The notes below the pieces were generated by a model. It saw nothing but the letters and a program-made list of their open reading frames with translations. It was not told the DNA's origin and ran no database searches. From JBBDIK01 sp040880465 (GTDB taxonomy: Bacteria > Actinomycetota > UBA4738 > JBBDHU01), in assembly GCA_040880465.1 (NCBI GenBank), contig JBBDIK010000012.1:261417-325416 (forward strand): 64,000 nucleotides of DNA, written 5' to 3'. The translations under genes were made by a program, and so were the position numbers. Of the stretch, positions 59,903-64,000 are shown piece after piece (within the stretch, counting starts at the first letter, position 1; each line of letters starts with the position of its first letter).

Positions 59903-60708
59903 GATGCCTCCCGGAGCGCCTCGGCGTCCGCGAGCGCAGCGTCAAGTCCGGCGATCGGCTCGGCCGTGTCAGCACCCTCGCCCCGCCGACCCGCGAAGAG
60001 GAACTCGACGTTACCGGCGGGTCCGACCAGAGGCGAAACGCACACCCCATCGCACATGACCCCCTGCGCCGCAGCCGCCTCCACGACACCCTCGATCGAT
60101 CGCCGCCAGGCGCCGGGATCGCGGACGACGCCGCCGCGGTCGACCGATCCCCGGCCGGCCTCGAACTGTGGCTTGATGAGCACGACGGCGTATGCGCCGG
60201 GAATCGACAGCCCCACGAGCGCTGGCATCACCGTCCGGAGCGAGATGAACGAGAGATCCGCGACCACGATCTCTGCGAGATAGGGGAGGTCCACGGGGTC
60301 GACGTCACGCACGTTCGTTCGTTCGAGCACGATGACCCGAGGATCGTTCCGCAACGCCCAGTCGAACTGGCCGTACCCCACGTCGATCGCGATAACCGCT
60401 CCCGCTCCTGCCTGGATCAGGCAATCGGTGAACCCGCCCGTCGACGCCCCGACGTCCACGCACCTGCGGTCGCGGATGGGGATATCGAACCGCTCGAGCG
60501 CCGCCTGGAGTTTCTCGCCGCCGCGAGAGACGAACCGCCGCGCCGGGCCCGAGACGACGACGCTCTCCTCCCGCCCGACGAGCATCGCGGTCTTGGCTGC
60601 CGGGCGACCCCCGACCGTGACGAGTCCCTTCTCGACGGCGAGACGCGCCTCCGATCGCGAAGCGGTGAGTCCGCGACGAACCAGCGCGACGTCCAGGCGT
60701 TCCCGCAC
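59899..60708 (-). CDS. tlyA: TlyA-like rRNA 2'-O-methyltransferase
   Basis: A 269-residue methyltransferase that in mycobacteria modifies 16S and 23S rRNA cytidines and affects capreomycin sensitivity. It has an N-terminal S4 domain (RLDVALVRRGLTASRSEARLA) and an FtsJ-like SAM fold with CVDVGASTGGFTDCLIQAG near residue 84 and the K-D-K-E-like residues (AIDVGYGQ, VLIKPQFEAGRG). Start GTG 60708. The 156 bases upstream to the HAD gene hold no gene that I can see. Confidence 0.92.
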   Translation of the reverse strand: MRERLDVALVRRGLTASRSEARLAVEKGLVTVGGRPAAKTAMLVGREESVVVSGPARRFVSRGGEKLQAALERFDIPIRDRRCVDVGASTGGFTDCLIQAGAGAVIAIDVGYGQFDWALRNDPRVIVLERTNVRDVDPVDLPYLAEIVVADLSFISLRTVMPALVGLSIPGAYAVVLIKPQFEAGRGSVDRGGVVRDPGAWRRSIEGVVEAAAAQGVMCDGVCVSPLVGPAGNVEFLFAGRRGEGADTAEPIAGLDAALADAEALREAS

Positions 60709-60864
60709 GCTAACGCCCCTCGCCCGTTCGCTTCCGTGTCGCCGAGCGCGGGAACGCTCCGCCGACCGGGCACGTAGACATCTCAGGACGCATGGAGAAC
60801 ATGCTCACTCCTCGGGTTCGCCCCCAGGATACCCCCCCGCCTCTGAGCACCCCCGGACTCGGTT

Positions 60865-61683
60865 TCAGCCGCTGGGGGCGGGACGAGCGACGTCGAAGAG
60901 TGCGCGGATATCGGCTCCGACGAACGTCGGGCGCACCGATGAGGCGGACAGGTCTTCGGGAGCGGTGATACCGCTGAACACGAGGAGCGAGTCCCATCCG
61001 AGATCCTCGGCTCCCGCGATATCGGTGTCCAAACGATCACCTACGACCAACGGCCGTCCCCCCCCGGCTCGCTCCAGGGCCGTTTCGAAGAGCGGGGAGT
61101 GCGGCTTGCCGATGATCTCTGGGGATGCACCCGTCGTCGTCGTGATGACCGAAAGGAGTGCGCCGGCGCCCGGCCAGAGACCGTCCGGAGCCGGGAAAGC
61201 GCCGTCGCCGTTGGAGGCCACGAGCGCCGCGCCGCGCTGCACCAGCAGGCCACCCATCTTGAGCTTGTCGTAGTCCGCGGTGGGGTCCCACCCGACAACG
61301 ACCGCATCGACGGCGTCCGGCTCTCCGTCCGACAGTTCGATCCCGCGCTCACGCATCGCGGAGCGCAGACCCTCGCCGCAGATCGCGAACACGGACCGCA
61401 CGCCCCGCCCCGCGAGGACCTCCGCGGTGGCCAGGGCCGACGATACGACCTCGTCCGGAGACGCCTCCACCCCGAAGGCGCGGAGCTTCTCAGCCACCTG
61501 CTCGCGGGTCCGCCCCGAATTGTTCGTCAGGAACACGACCCGGTCCCCTCGCTCGTGCAAGCGATGCACCACCTCGATCGCACCGGGGATCGCCGCGTCG
61601 CCCCGGTAGAGCGTGCCGTCTAGATCGAGCAAGAACGCCTCGTACCCGTCGGCCAGAGACCTCTGCGAGGGGATGGATCCCAT
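60865..61683 (-). CDS. HAD-IIA family phosphatase (NagD-like)
   Basis: A 272-residue hydrolase. Motif I is LLDLDGTLYRGDAAIPG near residue 18, motif II is FLTNNSGRT, and motif III/IV is VVGDRLDTDIAGA near residue 217, with a C2 cap domain between. Related enzymes dephosphorylate nucleotides or sugars; the substrate is unknown. TACGCT (61692-61697, minus) lies eight bases before the ATG, so the gene may be leaderless. Rv1692 is the syntenic HAD gene. Confidence 0.88.
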   Translation of the reverse strand: MGSIPSQRSLADGYEAFLLDLDGTLYRGDAAIPGAIEVVHRLHERGDRVVFLTNNSGRTREQVAEKLRAFGVEASPDEVVSSALATAEVLAGRGVRSVFAICGEGLRSAMRERGIELSDGEPDAVDAVVVGWDPTADYDKLKMGGLLVQRGAALVASNGDGAFPAPDGLWPGAGALLSVITTTTGASPEIIGKPHSPLFETALERAGGGRPLVVGDRLDTDIAGAEDLGWDSLLVFSGITAPEDLSASSVRPTFVGADIRALFDVARPAPSG

Positions 61684-61722
61684 AGGACCCCAGCGTACGA
61701 CGGCTCGCCTCGACGTGGAGCG

Positions 61723-62070
61723 CTATTCCACCGCCGCCCGCTCCGATCCGACCTCGCCCGAGGGCTGAGCCTCCAACTTCTTGATCCCTGCTGCGATGAC
61801 CTCCGTGAGGCTCCTCGCTCCGGCTCCGCTCCGGTAGAAGCGACGGACGATCTGTCCGTGGATGAGCACATGATCTCCCTTGCCGATGTGCTCGACCGCG
61901 GCGCGACCGATGTCACGGTGCCAGACCGCGACCGGGAGGGGGAGCAGACGTCTGCCTGCTTCGGGAACGGAGAGCCGGAGTTCGGTCACCTCGTCGCCCG
62001 ATGGCAACCGTCGGTTCACGGGCTCTCCCGCGACCCGACCGGCCAGGACAACGACGTTGACACCGATCAT
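61723..62070 (-). CDS. ssb: Single-stranded DNA-binding protein (small paralogue)
   Basis: A 115-residue OB-fold protein. MIGVNVVVLAGRVAGEPVNR and GRRLLPLPVAVWHRDIGR with HIGKGDHVLIHGQIVRRFYR are the SSB strands. It lacks the long acidic tail of the replicative SSB and may be an accessory paralogue. ATG 62070 follows AAGGAGGAGTCAAG, one of the better Shine-Dalgarno sites here. It is divergent to the metallo-beta-lactamase gene at 62139. Confidence 0.82.
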   Translation of the reverse strand: MIGVNVVVLAGRVAGEPVNRRLPSGDEVTELRLSVPEAGRRLLPLPVAVWHRDIGRAAVEHIGKGDHVLIHGQIVRRFYRSGAGARSLTEVIAAGIKKLEAQPSGEVGSERAAVE

Positions 62071-62138
62071 CTTGACTCCTCCTTCCTCGAAGCCGCACGC
62101 TATCACCCGGCACCGACACTCCGGGTAGGATCGCGTGC

Positions 62139-63107
62139 ATGTCCGCCTCGCTTCCCGGGATCATCCCCGTCGACACCCTGATGACCGGACGGGAGCACGT
62201 CACCTGCGCGTACCTGGTCGACGGACCAGAGCCCCTGCTCGTCGAAGCGGGGCCGGCGAGCTCTTCCCCCGCCGTTACGCGGTCCCTGACCGAAGCTGGG
62301 ATCGCCCCCGACGATCTTGCGCACCTGGTCCTGACACATATCCACCTCGACCATGCGGGCGGAGCGGGCGCGCTCGCGCAGGCGTTCCCGAACGCGACGA
62401 TATGGATCCACGTGCGTGCGGCTCGCCACCTTGCCGATCCCGCGCGCCTCGTCGCAAGCGCGTCTCGCATCTACGGGGATGAAGGTGTCCGAACGCTCTT
62501 CGGACTTCCGGCCCCGGTCGAGACCGCCCGCATCCGCTCGCTCGAGGGTGGCGACACGATCACCTTCGCGGGCCGATCCCTCGAGGCCCTAGCGACGCCC
62601 GGCCACGCCTCCAGCCACTTGGCGTTCCAGGACTCCGACAGCGGCATCGTGTTCACCGGCGACGCCGTCGGGGTCCACCTCCCAGGTGTCGATGTGATCC
62701 GCCCGGCCGCCCCGCCTCCCGAGTTCGACATCGACCAGGCGATCGCCAGCATCGGCGTGATCGCCGACCGGGCCCGCGGGACACTCCTGTTCGCCCATTT
62801 CGGCCCCGTGAGCGATGTCGAGGGGACGTGTGCTCAGGCAGTCGAGACGCTTCGCCGCTGGAGCGACGCGGCGCGCGACGGGATCCGGTCCGGCCTCGGT
62901 GAGGAAGACATCGAGGCGGCCCTGACCGCCATCGCTCGTGAGCAGGAAGAGGCCCTCGCGGAAGGCGACCGTGAGCGGTTCGAGATCATCGGCAGCGTCC
63001 GCATGAACACGCTCGGCCTGTCGCGGTACTGGCGCGAGCGAACGGGGACGGAGCGAAAGGACACGCACGGCGGCGGCGAGGCCGCCGCTTCAGGTCAGGA
63101 CAGCTGA
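62139..63107 (+). CDS. MBL-fold metallo-hydrolase
   Basis: A 322-residue metallo-beta-lactamase-fold hydrolase. The zinc motif is LVLTHIHLDHAGG near residue 67, with LATPGHASSHLAF near 155 and FTGDAVG near 175; a second His is in LFAHFGPVSD near 227. The group is broad (glyoxalase-, lactonase- and RNase-like members), so no substrate is assigned. TAGGAT (62126-62131) is seven bases before the ATG, so the transcript is probably leaderless. It overlaps the convergent TPR gene by 13 bases. Confidence 0.85.
   Translation: MSASLPGIIPVDTLMTGREHVTCAYLVDGPEPLLVEAGPASSSPAVTRSLTEAGIAPDDLAHLVLTHIHLDHAGGAGALAQAFPNATIWIHVRAARHLADPARLVASASRIYGDEGVRTLFGLPAPVETARIRSLEGGDTITFAGRSLEALATPGHASSHLAFQDSDSGIVFTGDAVGVHLPGVDVIRPAAPPPEFDIDQAIASIGVIADRARGTLLFAHFGPVSDVEGTCAQAVETLRRWSDAARDGIRSGLGEEDIEAALTAIAREQEEALAEGDRERFEIIGSVRMNTLGLSRYWRERTGTERKDTHGGGEAAASGQDS
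63070..63088. terminator. GC-rich hairpin at the convergent gene ends
   Basis: GCGGCGGC (63070-63077) and GCCGCCGC (63081-63088) pair around a three-base loop inside the end of the MBL gene, near the TPR stop. No long U-tract follows in either direction, so its termination value is uncertain. Confidence 0.3.
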
Positions 63108-63862
63108 GCGAGTCGCTCCGCAGCGTCGAACGCATCGGCGTCGTGACGGACGATCCGTCGGAACTCCTCCGCCGCCTCATCCCGCCGTCCCACCTTCGCC
63201 AGGATGTCCCCCGCTACGTACCACACACGGAGGTCGAACGGTCGGGCGGCGTCGGATCGCGTTCGGAAGCGCCGCAGCATGGCCAGCGCCTCATCCGTCC
63301 GACCGCCATCTGCCAACGCCGACGCGCCGACGACCGCGGCCTCGGCCCGCGATTCCGCGGGAGCGTCCGAATCGAGTTCCTCGGCTGCGAGCTTCACGGC
63401 CTTGTCCGGCTGGCCGAGCGCACGGTAGCAATCGCCCGCGATATGGTTCTGATCCGCATGGCCGGACATACGGCGATACGCCTGGATCTCCGACAGGGCT
63501 TCCCGGTAGCGCTCCTGCCCGTAGTACGCGAGTCCGAGGATCTCCCGGACCGAGGACGAGCGCGGCGCCAAGCGCTTCGCCCGTTCAGCTTCCGCGACCG
63601 CCTTGCCCGGCTGCCGGCGACCGAGCAGATCGACAGAGCGCTCCAGCGCCTCGAGCACGGACTCGGCCTTCGGGCCCCGCACGACGCCACGGACCTCGGC
63701 GACCACCGAGCCGGGGAGTGACCCCTGCCATCTCGGCGGCTTCTCGCTCCCTCGCTCTTCCTGAAGGCGCGGGCGAGCCTTCCCGCCGCCCCGGGTCCCG
63801 CGGCCACCGGACGCAGCGCCATGACGGGAACCACCAGATCGTTTGGGTGTGCGGTCTGACAT
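63095..63862 (-). CDS. Tetratricopeptide-repeat protein
   Basis: A 255-residue protein. The first 60 residues are low-complexity and basic, then TPR-like helix pairs cover about 75-250 (AERAKRLAPRSSSVREILGLAYY, EIQAYRRMSGHADQNHIAGDCYR, RVWYVAGDILAKVGRRDEAAEEF). It should be a protein-interaction scaffold; Rv1691 is the syntenic TPR gene in M. tuberculosis. TACCCT (63869-63874, minus) is six bases before the ATG, suggesting leaderless expression. It is followed upstream by the rRNA terminator. Confidence 0.8.
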   Translation of the reverse strand: MSDRTPKRSGGSRHGAASGGRGTRGGGKARPRLQEERGSEKPPRWQGSLPGSVVAEVRGVVRGPKAESVLEALERSVDLLGRRQPGKAVAEAERAKRLAPRSSSVREILGLAYYGQERYREALSEIQAYRRMSGHADQNHIAGDCYRALGQPDKAVKLAAEELDSDAPAESRAEAAVVGASALADGGRTDEALAMLRRFRTRSDAARPFDLRVWYVAGDILAKVGRRDEAAEEFRRIVRHDADAFDAAERLAQLS

Positions 63863-63935
63863 GGGGATAGGGTACCGGTCGCGCCTCAGGGGACCGGCTC
63901 CCCAACCGCCGAGGCCGGAACGCGAGGCCGGAAAG

Positions 63936-63969
63936 GCGAGCGGGGTCGCCCGAAGGCAACCCCGCTCGC
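63936..63969 (-). terminator. Terminator of the rRNA operon
   Basis: GCGAGCGGGGT (63936-63946) and ACCCCGCTCGC (63959-63969) are a perfect 11-bp stem, extended by GCC-GGC around a loop that on the minus strand reads CUUCGG, a stable UUCG tetraloop. A short CTTTCC follows on the minus strand. It lies just after the 5S rRNA 3' end. Confidence 0.75.
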
Positions 63970-63976
63970 GAAGATG

Positions 63977-64000
63977 TCCGGCGGCGACCTACTCTCCCAC
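63977..64000 (-). rRNA. 5S rRNA, 3' end only (cut by the window edge)
   Basis: The minus strand reads GTGGGAGAGTAGGTCGCCGC then CGGA, the conserved 3' tail of bacterial 5S rRNA. The rest of the gene, and presumably the 23S and 16S genes, lie beyond 64000. The exact 3' end is approximate. Confidence 0.85.

Overview
This is a very GC-rich bacterial chromosome segment with dense, mostly housekeeping gene content. I see no prophage, insertion sequence or CRISPR array. The gene set points to an actinomycete relative: a complete Pup-proteasome locus, the paired WYL regulators PafB and PafC, the DUF4193 and DUF3866 families, a fused Lnt/polyprenol-phosphate-mannose synthase, and SteA/SteB. Several blocks follow the gene order of Mycobacterium tuberculosis, but proteins such as the zinc-ribbon GarA-like protein and the degenerate LytM-like protein suggest a deep-branching, probably uncultivated member of the Actinomycetota. 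Many genes begin with ATG or GTG placed 6-9 bases after a TAnnnT -10 element and lack a Shine-Dalgarno sequence, so leaderless transcription looks common.

Layout. 1-7081: the end of a folate-related protein with metF, a polar amino-acid ABC importer on the minus strand, a Na/Pi-type transporter, a histidine phosphatase and an HtrA-like lipoprotein protease. 7118-17875: trmI, then the Pup-proteasome system (mpa, dop, pup, prcB, prcA, pafA) and pafB-pafC, with a divergent DUF3866 gene. 17918-25578: small membrane and zinc proteins, tatA-tatC, a diacylglycerol-kinase-family gene on each side of the helicase gene helY, and a small anchored protein. 25618-32924: cysS, an Lrp regulator, an orphan minimal reverse transcriptase with a structured leader, an amidohydrolase, a candidate structured small RNA behind a near-consensus promoter, DUF4193 and the Lnt-Ppm1 fusion.

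33045-39861: a SnoaL-like protein and a methyltransferase (divergent), then a minus-strand block resembling the garA-Rv1828-Rv1829-Rv1830 region of M. tuberculosis: garA, ftsR-like MerR, D-Ala-D-Ala carboxypeptidase, hpt, DUF151 nuclease, a second MerR and a small nuclease-like protein, preceded by pgsA. 39942-42178: an orphan PAS/GAF histidine kinase and a tRNA-Pro. 42190-63862: a long minus-strand housekeeping series running (in transcription order) TPR, ssb, HAD, tlyA, nadK, LytM-like, steA, steB, two glycosyltransferases, pyrG, xerD, deoB, an M50-like protein, trpS, scpA, scpB, rluB, aroH, tyrA, aroA, cmk and der. A parS-like site lies inside aroA. The window ends in the 3' tail of a minus-strand 5S rRNA with its terminator.

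How it works together: one block handles protein tagging and degradation (Pup, proteasome, DNA-damage regulators PafBC), one handles envelope and export (Tat, Lnt-Ppm1, DacA, SteAB), and one handles chromosome segregation (ScpAB, XerD, the possible parS). The least expected items are the 238-residue standalone reverse transcriptase at 27741-28457, with a ribosome site that can be masked by its own leader, and the candidate structured RNA at about 30034-30202.
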